In this document: positions 43,301 through 56,151 of the stretch, piece by piece | Layout: each line of letters begins with the position of its first letter | Numbering within the stretch: position 1 is the stretch's first letter | DNA from: Antennarius striatus | Taxonomy: Eukaryota; Chordata; Actinopteri; Lophiiformes; Antennariidae | Direction: 5' to 3' | Length of the DNA: 64,000 bases | Assembly: GCF_040054535.1 (NCBI RefSeq) | Contig: NC_090780.1 | Location: forward strand, 14,430,501 to 14,494,500 | Position numbers and translations under genes: made by a program | Notes under the pieces: generated by a model | Databases searched by the model: none | Seen by the model: the letters and a program-made list of their open reading frames with translations, nothing else | What the model was told of the DNA's origin: nothing

Positions 43301-46300
43301 ACTTCGTCAAAGTCCAACCAGAATTTCTCTTTCTCCTGCAGCTCACATCCTACCTGTGGAGCATACCCACTAACAACATTGAACATCACACCTTCTATTT
43401 CTAGCTTCAGACTCATCACTCTTGTCTGACACTCTTTTTACCTCCAGGACATTCCTAACAAACTCCTCCTTCAAGATAACTCCTACTCTATTTCTCTTCC
43501 TATCTACACCATGATAGAACAAGTTGAACCCTGCTCCTAAACTTCTAGCCTTGCTACCTTTCCACCTGGTCTCCTGGACACACAGTATGTCTACCTTCGT
43601 CCTCTGCATCATGTCAATCAACTCTCTACCTTTTCCTGTCATACCACCATAATTCAACTGCCTACTGTCAGTCCTATACTCTTGGCGTTCATTTCATAGC
43701 CCTATACATAATTAATGCTGAGTTCTTGACAGTAGTATTTTCACACTAAATGATTATATTAACTACAAATATCAGTACAGATGTCAGTATAACTATGGTA
43801 TGTGCTTGAATTTTGTCAGTTTTTAATGGAAATTACAAACTTTCTGGAGCAGTCCTCATATATTATATGACTGTTGATATTCATCATCATAAATTAATAA
43901 GACATCTGTCATCTGTCAGCATCAATAAATGAACATACAACACAATATAAAAGAAAGTATAAGTTGCTTTCTGATTTGCCTTTCAATACGATGTGTGTTT
44001 ATCTTAGAGCAGGTAAAAATAAAGTTTAGTTCAGTTTAAGCTGTTTTTAATAATTTTGGAAAAAGAACATTGTTAGAGGTTCTCGAAATGCAAAAAGTCG
44101 TACCTTGAGTGTATGGGTGACATTTGTGCGAGGTGTCAGAAAAACAAACAAACACAAAATTGATTATCAGCCATCATTTGGAAACAAAAACCCAGTAATC
44201 ACATGAAGTAAACATTTTTATTTTTCAAAATTTAAAAAACGATAAAAAGGAAAGAAGAACATAAAAAAATATGTGTCCTCAAAATATCACACAACACATT
44301 TCAGTGCATTTGAGATGAGTGTTTTGGTGGGTATTGAACTGTGGTCTGGGAAGAAAATGATGACAACACGCTAATTAGCATGGGAGGGAAATAAAGCTCC
44401 GACAAAATACAACCAAACGGAAACAAGTTGTACAATCAATTTTTTGTAAAATTCCCTTTCAGTAAAAAGCACAAATATGAAACATCAGTATAAAGGATTT
44501 GCTGTAAATACATTGTGTGTAGCAGTGTGTAATGGTTGTGGCTATACTTTCACATCCTGCTCTGATTTATGTGTGACCATCACTTATTAACATTTCTGTG
44601 ATGATAGAAAACACCACCAGTACTCACCCAGATGAGCGACCCTGGCAAGGCGAGGGTCAAAGCCAACCTGCTGGACTTTGTCAGTGCGAGCCAGGAAGAA
44701 GTTTATGACTCCATCGGTAACAACGCAGTTGGGAAAGCCTTGGATGACATGATGAAATCCTCTCCTAACGTGCAAACAGTCACCATCCTCTTCCCCTTGC
44801 TCTATAGAGATGGTCTGTCTGTAGGTGGCAGTATAACCAGTGGCTTCTCGTACTGCACCACCCACCTGACCACAAACACACAGCAACACAGTTAGCAAAA
44901 CCACCAGATGGCCACATCCAAGAAAAACCCAAACAGTCTAATCCCCTGTTCCTCACCAGATCTAAGGTGGTTCTCTCTAAAACATCCACAAGTTTCTCCA
45001 GCTTAGTGTTAGCTGTGAAGATGAAGTCATCATCCACCCACAGCAAGTACTTGGTTGTCACCTGAGAGACAGCTAAATTTCTTCCAGCAAACCATCCCTT
45101 AAACATACAACAAGAGCTTGAAAGTGGAAGAGAATCAATAGCAAATGACAGAAATGTGAAAATAAATGTGTTCTCTACCTTTCCAAAAGGCATGATGTAA
45201 TGTTCAATATGAGGGCCAGAGATGGTTTTGGGATTTTCACTGTCATCGGCGATCACTATGGTGACATTAGGATAGAATTTTCTCACGCTGTCAATGAGAT
45301 CTTGGAGTTTGTCGTACCTCAGGAATGTCTTTGTTGCAATAGTAACGAGGGCGCTGATGTTGTAGTCTGCTAAATTAAAATAACAAATGCCAGTTAGGGA
45401 AACATTGCTGCTTTGTTTTTGTTTTAGATTTTGTGTGTGTATGGTGTTCTACCTGCTTTGGATCCCGTGTTGTACAGTTTAGGCGTTACACCATGTCTAA
45501 TATTGATGCTGAAGATGGCTTCATGCCCCTCTGTTTCAAACCGCACTAACAGAGACAAAGATTGATTTCATTACATTTGATGTCTGGGGCTGATATATTC
45601 CTATCTGCATCCACAGAGGAGTGTGCATGCATGTTGCCTCAGGTTAAATCTATGGCATCTGCAGCACTACAGGGACACAAGCCAGTGTCAACTGTAGGCT
45701 GGTCCCAAACTCTGATAAATGCAGAGGGTTGGGGCAGGAAGGGCATCCTGTGTAAAAAAAAAAACCTTGCCAAACACGAACGTTAATCTAAAATGGAAAA
45801 ATAACATGCTGTGGCGGCCCCTTATGGAACAAGCCAAATGTTGTTGTTTTTTTATCCACAGTGAAGGAAAATATGTTCATCACCTTTATGTTTTTTTTTT
45901 ACCTACAAAACATTAAATTTGGTTTTTAGTCAGTTCCTGTCCTCAGCCTTTGTCACCTTTGAACACTTTGAATGGTATTTTAATGCAAGACAATCAGATT
46001 ACATTATTATAACAAGATTCTTGATTTTCTGTCCAGCACCACACAAAGTGATGGTGTCTAAACTGCATGAATCATTTATATTTCATCCCGCCTGGACACT
46101 TGTTTCGACAGTTTTTCCAAAGGCAGGTGTGAAAAGAAGGCCAAGACAACACTCACATAATTATGTAATGCTTTAATTATACACAGTCAACAGTAGTTCG
46201 TTTAGTTAAAATAGTTACTTCAATATTTGAGATTTATATTTACTAACTTTTGACCAAAAGTTAGATCTCATGTCTGTACAGGTACCATTGTCATTAATTA

Positions 46301-47162
46301 TTGATTCTTAGAGGTGTGAGATTCTGTTACAGAGCAAGTTGTTTCTGTTTCCATGCTAATCCATGTTAACAAACATGGATTAAGAAACATTCTTACATCT
46401 AATGTTTAATTGCAGATTAAACAGCACAGTATCAAGTATGCAATTAATGCTGATTGCTAACATTATACTACTGTTCAAAGGTTTCTCTTCAGTGTCAATC
46501 CCTACTAAAAAAAACAAACAAGTTTGAACGTCAGCTGAGCCCTCAACCCAGAGTCTATTCTACCTGGAGGTTAAATAGTGACTTGCATGTAGGTGCGAAG
46601 GTGTCGGGTTATTTCTACATCTATATATTGGTCGATGATCTGACACCTCTCACCTACTCTCAGCTGGGATATATTTCAGTGACCTTGTGCCCTTTTGATG
46701 GATAAGCAGTTATTAAAAATGTATGAATACTTGTCTGAAGAGTCACCTGTGTCTGCTGTGCTCGGATGAAACAGCGTATTTGTGTAGGTGACAAACTGCA
46801 GCTGTCGGTTCAGATTCAGCAGAAGAGGGCTCGACAGCATCATGTGCATTTCGCCATCACCTTTGATTTTCACCCCGTCAACCTCCGCTGCTACATTCAG
46901 CGTCCCCAGACTGGCGGTGATGTTTATCTGTAGCGATATGGAGAGTGCAATTGAAAGGATAAAAGTACAATTGATATTTAATTGACATTTAATGTAATTT
47001 ACATCACCATTTCATTTAAATCACTTTGGGCGAGTTCACCTCCTGAGCACTGCCAAGATGCCTTTCAGCAAGGCACCATCCCTTAACAAGTTGCTCATGG
47101 TGCGCTCAATGTGAGCACTGCCCACCACTTTACCTCCCATTATCTGTATGCCTACAGGCGCC

Positions 47163-47220
<58 letters not shown>

Positions 47221-47307
47221 AGGCCTGTACAGTTATACTGTACATATGAATGTGATTAAAGTGGAGAAAGAGTAATTTCCCTACGGGGATTTTTCAAGGA
47301 TTTTTTA

Positions 47308-47341
<34 letters not shown>

Positions 47342-47679
47342 TATTCTCCTTTCAGCTTTTCCCTTCAGGGGTCGCCACAGTGAATCCATCCATAGCCACC
47401 ATCTAACCCTGTCTTCTGCATCCTCTTCTCTCACACCAACTACCTTCATGCCCTCTTTCACTACATCCATAAACCTCCTCTTTGGTCTTCCTCTAGGCCT
47501 CCTGCCTGGAAGTTCAAAACTCAGCATCCTTCTACCAATATATTCACTATCTCTCCTCTGGACATGTCCAAACCATCTCAGTCTGGCCTCTCTGACTTTA
47601 TCTCCAAAACATCTAACATGTGCTGTCCCTCTGATGTACTCATTCCTGATCCTATCCTTCCTGGTCACTCCAAAACAAA

Positions 47680-47726
<47 letters not shown>

Positions 47727-49364
47727 GTTTGTTATTATAATTGTTATAAACAGGCATACTGATGATATACTTACTGAATAATGGTCTCTGGGAAGGCTGC
47801 GTAAGGCCAGTCCTGAAAGTATATGATGACAACTGACAGACTCAGATACTTCCTTTACTAGAATACACTTACTGTACTTCTTGAACTTCCTAAAGACATT
47901 AAAACTGTTCCATAAATTAGAGAATCATTATGTGTACCGTGAGTCATACTCTGTCTGAATCTCACCTGGGATGATGATTGTTTTTAGGGGTCGCACCTCC
48001 ACCCCCTGTGTTGGATACTGTAAGGGATTGTTAGCCTCTGCAATGATGAGAACATCAGCAGGTGTCTGTGACCTGAGAAGAAGAATTTATATCAGGAAGA
48101 TGTCTACAGTAGCTTAAAGACAACATATATTTACAAGCACAGGGTGTAAGTGAACATGTGTTTTTAAATTTCAGTCTCACAATCCAATGATCTTCCTAGT
48201 CTGCAGCTCAGGGGAAAAGGCAAAACATGATACATCACTGATGTTTGTTATGACTTACTAAACAGTATTTTCATTTATTATTTCATCTTGTGACCTCTCA
48301 AACAAAGTGGAGCCTTGGTCTTAAATGTGCATTGCCCCTTCTTTGCTTTTTTGTCATTCATCTTGTGACCCTAAAAATCAGATCTTCTGTCTATTCAGAC
48401 ATCTTGCATTTGAAAAAAAATTGAATTATGGACTCAGTGAATGCTTAAAAATGTTTTCTCAAACTTGTTGAACCAAAAACTTGTGTTTTGTCATATTTTA
48501 AGTTTCTTAATGTTTGCTTTTATATTTGTCTTCCTTTGGGTGTAGAAATTTGGGTCTGAGTCCATAATATAATGAGGATATGTGGCTTGATTTGTACATT
48601 GTTGCGTGGTGAATTAAAAGTAAGCACTGAGTTTTGATTACATTTAATCTTTCTTTTTTGAGGCCAATAACAATCTAGTTTTTCTGGGTTAATTTGTAGA
48701 GAATTCTGGCACATCAACTTCTTGATTTGTTGATTAACTTATTCACCAAACATAAGAGACTGTAATCAGGTAGTGACACTTGAATGTGTTGTGTGTCATT
48801 CACCTCAGTACGGAATGTAGATGTTTTAATATTCAGTATTCAGACCACTGACAAGCATGCAAAAGTTCAACAGGTCCTCAACAAGCTCAATACCTTTTCT
48901 GGAAACTCTTGTACTCTTTGGCCCGTCTCCTCTTCACTTCCTCCAGCTCAGCCGCCTCGAAGGCAGTATGCAGTGGCTGAGCTGACACCCGTGGGAATAA
49001 GAGCTGGGCAAAGGGCAGGTGTACTCCTCCACTGTCACCCTCACAGACACATCCATTACGTGCCAACAAGCTGGAGACAAATAGAATCAATGGCAAGACA
49101 AATTTTGAGCTCTATTCTGCTAGATTACTGGACAAAAACAGGCCCATACCTTGCTACACTGTCCCTCACATGAAAGGGGATGTTTCCCAATCTTTGGTCT
49201 GGATCTGAGAGTCTCTCTTCCAGACGCCTTTCCACAATTGGTCCATGTCGCTGCCACACATCCACAGTGGTGTAACTCCGAGTTGGCCATGAATGGAGGA
49301 GGGCCAGTACCAGCACAACAGACACCAAGATGATGAGCAACACTGTCTTTCTCAAGGAGCGCAT
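40400..49364 (-). CDS. b4galnt1: Beta-1,4-N-acetyl-galactosaminyltransferase 1 (GM2/GD2 synthase)
   Basis: This Golgi type II membrane enzyme transfers GalNAc from UDP-GalNAc to GM3/GD3 to make GM2/GD2 gangliosides. Ten coding exons on the minus strand: 49150-49364, 48894-49070, 47966-48072, 47775-47812, 46747-46927, 45453-45545, 45179-45369, 44957-45097, 44628-44865, 40400-40617; 532 aa against 533 in human. A short cytoplasmic MRSLRK precedes a hydrophobic anchor (about residues 7-25). The catalytic domain has the metal-binding motif VDDDF (residues 355-359), [35 protein letters not shown] and the end [11 protein letters not shown]-glycosylation sequons include N181 (NIT) and N274 (NIS). 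The 38-nt exon at 47775 is short but aligns with human GLSLQ...VYQ. The last intron (about 4 kb) carries a large RTE copy in the same orientation as the gene. Confidence 0.96.
41083..43690 (-). mobile_element. RTE-clade LINE, copy 2, in the last b4galnt1 intron
   Basis: Minus-strand frames encode endonuclease ([40 protein letters not shown]), a linker, reverse transcriptase ([32 protein letters not shown]) and the C-terminal [12 protein letters not shown]...[12 protein letters not shown] module. Several frameshifts and stops interrupt it. It retains linker sequence that copy 1 has lost but lacks the GKAVGPDD segment that copy 1 keeps. The 3' end is cut near 41083, about 100 nt short of the family end seen at 47345. 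Confidence 0.9.
45590..45865 (+). repeat. SINE/RTE-tail-like repeat with T-rich end
   Basis: Contains 'GGCTGGTCCCAAACTCTGAT', then 'GGGGCAGGAAGGGCATCCTG' and 'TGTGGCGGCCCCTTATGGAA', a module common in teleost retroposon tails, ending in GTT/T-rich sequence. It lies in a b4galnt1 intron. Recognised by motif; the exact family is unknown. Confidence 0.6.
47030..47300. repeat. Interspersed repeat copy with (GT)n core
   Basis: Contains 'GATGCCTTTCAGCAAGGCACC' shortened by one base at either end of the motif in other copies, then a GT microsatellite (47165-47218) and 'AATTTCCCTACGGGGATTTT'. The same order of motifs, more degraded, is seen at 49565-49770. It looks like a teleost retroposon tail. 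Confidence 0.5.
47308..47343. repeat. (TTA)n run, probable RTE 3' tail
   Basis: About 12 TTA units. On the minus strand they read as (TAA)n directly after the 3' end of the RTE fragment. Confidence 0.85.
47345..47680 (-). mobile_element. RTE-clade LINE, 3'-end fragment
   Basis: The minus strand encodes the last RTE module ([52 protein letters not shown]) and continues about 100 nt past the point where copy 2 ends, so it shows the true 3' end of the family. It is 5' truncated and bounded on both sides by ATT/TAA runs. It lies in a b4galnt1 intron. Confidence 0.9.
47681..47727. repeat. (ATT)n run
   Basis: About 15 ATT units at the 5'-truncated side of the RTE fragment. Confidence 0.9.
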
Positions 49365-52300
49365 CCTAAAACCTGACATAGACAAATGCATGTTGAAAGG
49401 CTTACTGGATGGTGAGATGATTCTAAGTCTACACTTAACAGGAAATCTCTTCTTAATGTGATTCAGCACAGGTAATGGTGGATGAATTTGTAATCTTTGT
49501 TTGGTGTAAATAAAAAACAGGTGTATGTTTAGATGCCTCAGCAACTAATGTGGGTATTTCCTAAATCACAGTTTCTGGAGGTGTCAGCTCATCCCCAAAG
49601 CACAACCGAGGTGCCCTTGAGCAAGGTGCTGCCCCCCCCCCCACACACACAAGTTGCTCATTTGGGCGAACCAAGCAGGAATTGCCTGCCACTCTACCTC
49701 CCCTGCATGCGTACAGGGTCCTTGTGTGTGCTTGTGTGTCTTCAGAGCCTATACATTAATATATATATGCATGTGTAAAATTACTAACACTAGAGTGTGC
49801 CACTAATTTATTCAAGCATACAAAAAAAAAAAAAAAAAGAATGAAATATAATGCGTTCATGTCCAACCTCAGCAACTCAGGACAAAAACACTGTCCAGGA
49901 ACGTAGCGAGAGAGAATTTGAGACTGAAAAACACAAAAGCATTTAAGCTATCCTCTTGATCTGACAATCATCCTGCTGGAGCACCACATTGGCCTTGGCT
50001 CTACTTCAGAAAACATTTTTGGACATTTTCCCTCTACACTGTAAATCATCATCATGGCTCTGACACTGTGACACATTGCTCAAATGCCCTGTGGTGTTCG
50101 TTGCTTAAGCAGAATGGAACTATATCATAAATGTTTTAATCTACATACCTTTCACCACAACAAACAATCCTAAACATCTCATTCACACAGAAACAGAGAA
50201 ATCAAACTTGAATTTATGCATCAGGACTAAAACACTAGCAGAGAGCAGTTTGAAACCAGCTAGCTGTGTGTGTAAAATCCTTTTGAGTCTGTTTTATTTT
50301 CTCTTCTTTTCTATCTTTTTTTCTTCCATCTGGCACATGGGCTGAAAGCAGGAGATTTTTCAGAGTGTGTCCACGAAACAATGAGCTCTTTCTCCTGCTT
50401 TACAGCTGTGATGATGTGATTTCCGCTTAAAATGTTGATGACATATTTCAAGAGTGTGCGTGTGTCTGTGTATGCGTGTGTGTGTGTCTCTGTGTGCGAT
50501 CAGTCGGTCAATATGCAATCTGGTTATCAAATATAGCAAAGCACCAAATGCTAAGATTTTTGCTTGCTGACTTGTTTTTTTGTCTGTCTTGTTCAAACAC
50601 CAACATCTGCCTAAATGAATGAATGTTATGGCCTCTAACTGTTAGGTTTCCTTGACATAACAGATGTTATTCTTCTAAATTTCATGAGGCCAAGAGGAAG
50701 CCAGTATTTCATTACATATCCTGTGATGCAATTTTTTCAGGATGTGTTCAGCCAATGTCAGCTGGGATAGGCTCCAGCCCCCCGTGACTTTCCACAAGAT
50801 AAATGCTTACAGAAAATGAATGACTGTATTCTCTTTCATTCCACCATTTTGAATTTTGTCCAGCACTGAAAACCTACTAAAGAAATAAAGAAAAGGGAGG
50901 CCTCCGCGTAAAAGCTGATGGTTGACTTTCTGTAACATACACATAAAGACTATGATTGCTAGGGACAAATCTGTATTTTATTCTATCTATATTCTTTCCC
51001 AAATCATGACTGCAATTTTGTCTGTACACAAAAAAACAAGAACCTGCATGTATGCGTGTTACTACACATATGTAGTTACGCCCATGTAATAGCTGTTTAT
51101 GGCCACAATTTAATGTAAAGATCTCAAAATAATGTTCAACACTTTAATTTGTTATTGTTTGTGGTAAACTCTAACACCTTATTAATAAATCTTTCAACCT
51201 TAATTTAATACATGCAATAATAAAACACATACCCTGAAGCCTCTATCCAATTAGTGAACGGACTCTCTCTGGGAGTACCTGCATCTCCAGAAACCACGTA
51301 GAAGAGAGGTCACCTTCCCCATCTCAAAAATGGAAAAAGAACAAGAAAGCTGATAAACATAACCATAACAACTGTATTGTCACAGTTACCATGTACTACA
51401 AAAGTTGGGCACATGATCCCTTAGAGTAATCCTCTCTGGTTAACCAATTTAGTATTATGGGTATGTTGGAAAATCTCTTAGGTGCTGAACAGCCCCTCGG
51501 GCAGTCTTTTATGGATGTTTCTGCACTTGAACATAGGAAACAATTTCTCAATTTGCTTTTTAAAAAAATCCCTTTCATCTGCTCATGTGATCAAAGATTT
51601 TTCGAGCAGAATTTAGATGGGATACTTTGCCAACCTCACTTGAATACATGAACTTTATGACATAGTAGAATAAAAATCATCATTTTTGCTTCAGTAAATG
51701 CCAACAACTTTGTATATAGAATTACATATAAAAAATTATTAAAATTTGCAAATCATGTATCCGAGGAATTTGAAAATGATCCATTTCAAGGCTCGTTTAA
51801 AACTTTTTAATAATAGATGACTGTGATAATCTAAAATTAAATAATCAAAACTGAAAGGTCAGACTGCAAAAGATATTACGGAGTTGTTGTTGGTCAGTTC
51901 AGGTCATGAAGGATACTGACTAGGACTGCAGAATACGCTGTCATTATATTATTAATCATTCTGCACATTATAACAAACTAATTACTTTAAGATTACATGT
52001 GCCCAGTTTGCTTGATTGTTCAAATGTGCAGGTTTGATGGTGACACAACCAGTCTTGTTAGCCATACATATTTATTTGTAAATGCATTTAGTTTCGGTGC
52101 AGCCATGCAAAACAAAATAAGAACCAAGGCAGTCAGAGACTGCAACATCCCGTAACCTACTACCTGACATACCCTGACCTACTTCCAGGGTAGATCAGAG
52201 AACCCTGAAAGCAGTACCTGACAACTGCATAGCTTTGACATTTCAGGGTAGATGAAAGCTAGTGTTTAGGTAGATCAACGCACCTATCTTGGATCTATGG

Positions 52301-53118
52301 TCTTACACACACTAGCCTTCTCCCTTGTCTTTCTCTCTTATCCGGTTCCTGAGTGTACAAAAATTGAAATTTCACCTTGACCCAGTTTTCTCAAGGTCAA
52401 GGTCATCATCTCATTTTCATCCCTTTTGCTGCCCGAGTAATGTGTTTTTTGTCTCATCTTTCAATATGCATCGGTTGCGAAGATATTTGGTGGACAAACG
52501 AGCGGACGTACACATAAACACTGACAATTACAATACACCACCGCTTAGCAGCGGGATGTAACAATGACGTTCAAAATAGGTTCGAGGCGATCCGAATTTG
52601 GAGACTAAACTGCGCGCTGTTTAGGTACAGACCTGACGCAAAGGGATCTACGAGGGTCCCTCCCAAAATGTGCGTGAAAGATTTTTATAACCGATTCAAA
52701 TTCTGGATAATAAATCTTTACATTTTATTTGGAAACAGTCCAGCCTCAGTGCACAGCGTTTTCTAACAAAAGATAAATGTCTGAATAATACCATAATCAG
52801 TTCAGCAAACCGGACTGGCAAACAGAAATGCCTGGCCACAGGGATCACAGGCTAGGAACAAATAGGCCTATTACAGACCTTACCTTGAATAACACTGAGA
52901 AACGCTCGCAACGCTTTACACGCAGATTTAAATGTACTTCAATAACATTCTGAAACGTCTCCTCCCCAAGAAAGACAAATCTACACGCAGGCTTTTCATC
53001 GCCAATGAACTGACTCAAGCCTTTTACCCTTGTTTGACCCGTTAACTATTAAATGCAAATACGTTCAGGAGTTATTGGGCTATTGTTACAGTAAATATCT
53101 TAAGAACAAGGAGCTCAC
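49365..53118 (-). other. b4galnt1 5' intron region
   Basis: About 3.75 kb between the first coding exon and the putative first exon. It contains a degraded retroposon copy (49565-49770) and an L2-tail-like fragment (about 50735-50810, 'CAGCTGGGATAGGCTCCAGC'). A donor-like site near 52885 (ATTCAAG followed by GTAAGG on the minus strand) could end an alternative first exon. No other gene is seen. Confidence 0.5.
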
Positions 53119-53300
53119 CTCTCTTTGAAGATACACGGCCGCTTTCACATCCTGAATGCACTGAGGTTTAAGGTCTTCGTTCCTCGGCTGTCTTGAAAAT
53201 TCGTCATATCAGGAAAAAAAATCGGGATCTGAAGACAAATAGGACAGCGGCACTGCGGGCTGTGGACGGGCGCTCCCCCTGCAGCAGCAGCGGCAGACAG
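53119..53300 (-). promoter_or_regulatory. Putative non-coding first exon of b4galnt1
   Basis: The minus strand has a strong donor (AAGAGAG followed by GTGAGC, exon end at 53119) preceded by CpG-rich sequence up to about 53.34 kb. It fits a 5' untranslated exon joined to the acceptor just before the coding start (TTTTAG next to GATGCG at 49365). The start of the exon is not determinable from sequence. Confidence 0.45.
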
Positions 53301-53956
53301 CACACTGTGCGCCTCAGCGCAGGACTCAGACAGCCAGCGTCATACAGACCCATAAACTACATCACATCAAACGTGAAAAACATTTAAAAGTTAAAAGTAT
53401 TTTTCATCAACTAAACGTGAGCACACGTATAAACATGGGTAAGATGGAGCGTTTGCGCCACGCACGTGTTCGTGTGCGTTCTCGGAGGGAGATCTTAATT
53501 TGATGTATACATGCAGATGGGTCAACACAAACAAGAAACCAATGACCGCATTTCTGCCTATCAAGCGACATTATCCGTCAAATAAAATTATTTAACGGAT
53601 AAGGCGGATAAGGCCCTGTACGGTAAATATGGACGATGTAAATATCAGAAATTCAGCGTGGTGTCAACAAATATGAAATTAATCCTCATAATCACGATTT
53701 CGACTTATTAATAAACTTTTATTATTTGAGCTGGGGTGAGTTTGTTTTAACACATCGTTGACATTAAACTCTGGAGACAACATCCTTTCGCTCTGTACCG
53801 GTGTTGTAAATTGACAAATCCCAAAACAGGAAGTAGACTCACAAACAACCAATGACGGAGCGGCGCTTCTCTCGTTGACCAATCCGCTGCCACCATGTCA
53901 GGAGTTCTGTGTTTTGTTGCTGTCAGACAAATGGGGCTTTGAGGAGAGAGTCAATC
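53301..53956. promoter_or_regulatory. Divergent b4galnt1/os9 promoter region
   Basis: About 650 bp separates the putative b4galnt1 first exon from the os9 ATG. Near os9 there are two CCAAT boxes (53849-53853 and 53879-53883) and an ETS-type site ACAGGAAGTAG (around 53826). No TATA box is evident. An exact ER-stress element (CCAAT-N9-CCACG) was looked for and not found. Confidence 0.5.
53895..53942 (+). promoter_or_regulatory. Upstream ORF before os9
   Basis: A 15-codon frame starts in an ideal context (GCCACCATGT) and ends TGA at 53940-53942, 14 nt before the os9 ATG at 53957. Its use depends on transcription starting upstream of 53895. Confidence 0.5.
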
Positions 53957-56077
53957 ATGGCGGCTTCCTCGGTACAATGGCTTGAAAGGTTGTATGTCTT
54001 CTTGTTGATATGCCCCCTATGCGTTCGAGCGTTTTTGAATTTAGAGGAACTGAATGAGATGAAATACGGCATTCAAATTCTTCCAGACCCCGTCATAATG
54101 GGACAGGTGAGTGAACATGTTTAGGAAAGCTAGCTGTTACCGTTAGCTTGCTAACTACTGTAGTTAGTTGGGTCTTGTCAGCTAGCATGAAACGTAGAAC
54201 TTTAGTGTCGCTAAAGTTCGACTTACTTATTAGCTAATGAGAAACGTAATTTGAAATATGTAGTTTGTTGGCGAGTTACACACAGAACCGTTACGGTTGA
54301 AGTTATATCTAAATGACGTATGTAGCTCCATCTCTGACAGCTGCCAGAACACAACCCCAGCCTCTTCACGAACATCTTACCAGATGTCGCCTCTTTAGTT
54401 TGTATATGTCTAGCCAGGATGGTGTTTAAATTCTGAAGTATCACGCCAATGTAAAACAGTTTGCCACCGGGAGATAATGCAGTTATCGTGACTATGTCTC
54501 TTTCAGAGCAAAACAGAGGATGTCATGATGGTGTCCAATAAGTATAAGCAGTTGTATGAGTGTCGACTTCCAGCCCAAGCTGTCCGGTTTCATCAGGATT
54601 CCACCACTGAACCTGAGACACTTGGGTACACCGGGCCGGACATCCCAGACCTGCTCAGTCCGCTGCACAGTGCCCAGTGTTTAGTAAAGGCAAGTTCTAA
54701 ATTACTTCTGTATAATCAACACAGACAAATAAATGTGTAAACATCGTGTATCCAGGTTATAGCATTATTTTTGTTAGTTGTAGGTCCATCAATATGAATC
54801 TGGCAAATGCAGGTATCCAATTGCATGTGTTATACTTCGATTAATTGGTAACTGATCATTTCATATTCAGTGGTAGTCTCAATGAAAGCTGACCAAATAA
54901 GATGATGACTTAAACACACTAGACACTTTTGTCTGTGTTTCAAACATTCAATATTTGTGCAGGGCCTGAACAGTTCCCTGCAATTCTCCAGCTGGGAACT
55001 ACAGAAATGTGTGATTCAAGGTGTGATCAGCAAGGCTGGCTCAAACAGTGGAAGTGATAGTGAGCCGAGAATCTTCAAATGGTAGCTGTCACTGACCTGC
55101 CATGCTTGCTGTCGTTATTTGAAGCAACAGATTAGATGCTGTTATTGGAATACCATGAGAAGTGTAAAGATTCTGCTTTGTCTGTTAGCATGGATTTGAA
55201 ATCCTTGAGACATCACACATCAACCGATGCATGAATTCACAAATGAAAATATTTTTGTAGGTACAAAAAAGTTGAGGTATAAACATTAAATATTTTGTCT
55301 TCAGTGCGTTTTATGTTATAAAAAATTAGCAGCTTCATCTAGATGTTAAATTATAATGTAAGGAATACTTATATCCTTTTTGCAACTCTTTACTTTGAAG
55401 GTAATCTTTGTGAAAACTGAATCAATGTAAGTATTATGTAAGTCGTTTAAAGAATGAAACACTCAGTTTGTAGCTTTTCATGTTTGATCCTTGTTTATCA
55501 ATTGGATCATTGTAAATTCATTACAGTTTTAGTCAGAATGAATCACGAGTTTGCACTCATATCAGAATGAGTGGTCAGTTAAATAAAAAATACTGTAATT
55601 GTTAATTTAAGACATTGTTTGTTTGAAACCGACTGTTTAGAAATAAATGCAAATGCATCCAAACCAATAATAGTGGAATGTTAGAATGTGTATAGATAAC
55701 CTATTCTTTAGAAAGTTAGATGAAATTCTGTCACAAGGAAACCATGAACAAAACTTGAATCATATGTATAGAGTTTATCAAGCTAAGCTATAGTATTAAG
55801 GGAAAAAAGCATCTGGTATCAATTTAAACTGATTGAATTCCACATTAAGTTTAACATCCACTGGTCAAAGTTGAGCTTTGCTAAAAATGTCAAAGTGTTT
55901 GTTTTTGCCACTCAAAAACAATTTGCTGAAAAAAACCCTCAAGTTAATAACTAAAAGCTGAATCACAAACATCTTGTCTACAGTCACTTTTCCACCTTGT
56001 GGGTCATTGGTCTGCTATAGTCTATCCCAGTTGGCTACGAGCGAGAAAATATTCAAAAATTTGAATTTTTTTCTCTG

Positions 56078-56151
<74 letters not shown>

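Noticed and set aside
53849..53893. ER-stress response element before os9
   Set aside because: CCAAT boxes are present, but the required CCACG at 9-bp spacing is not.
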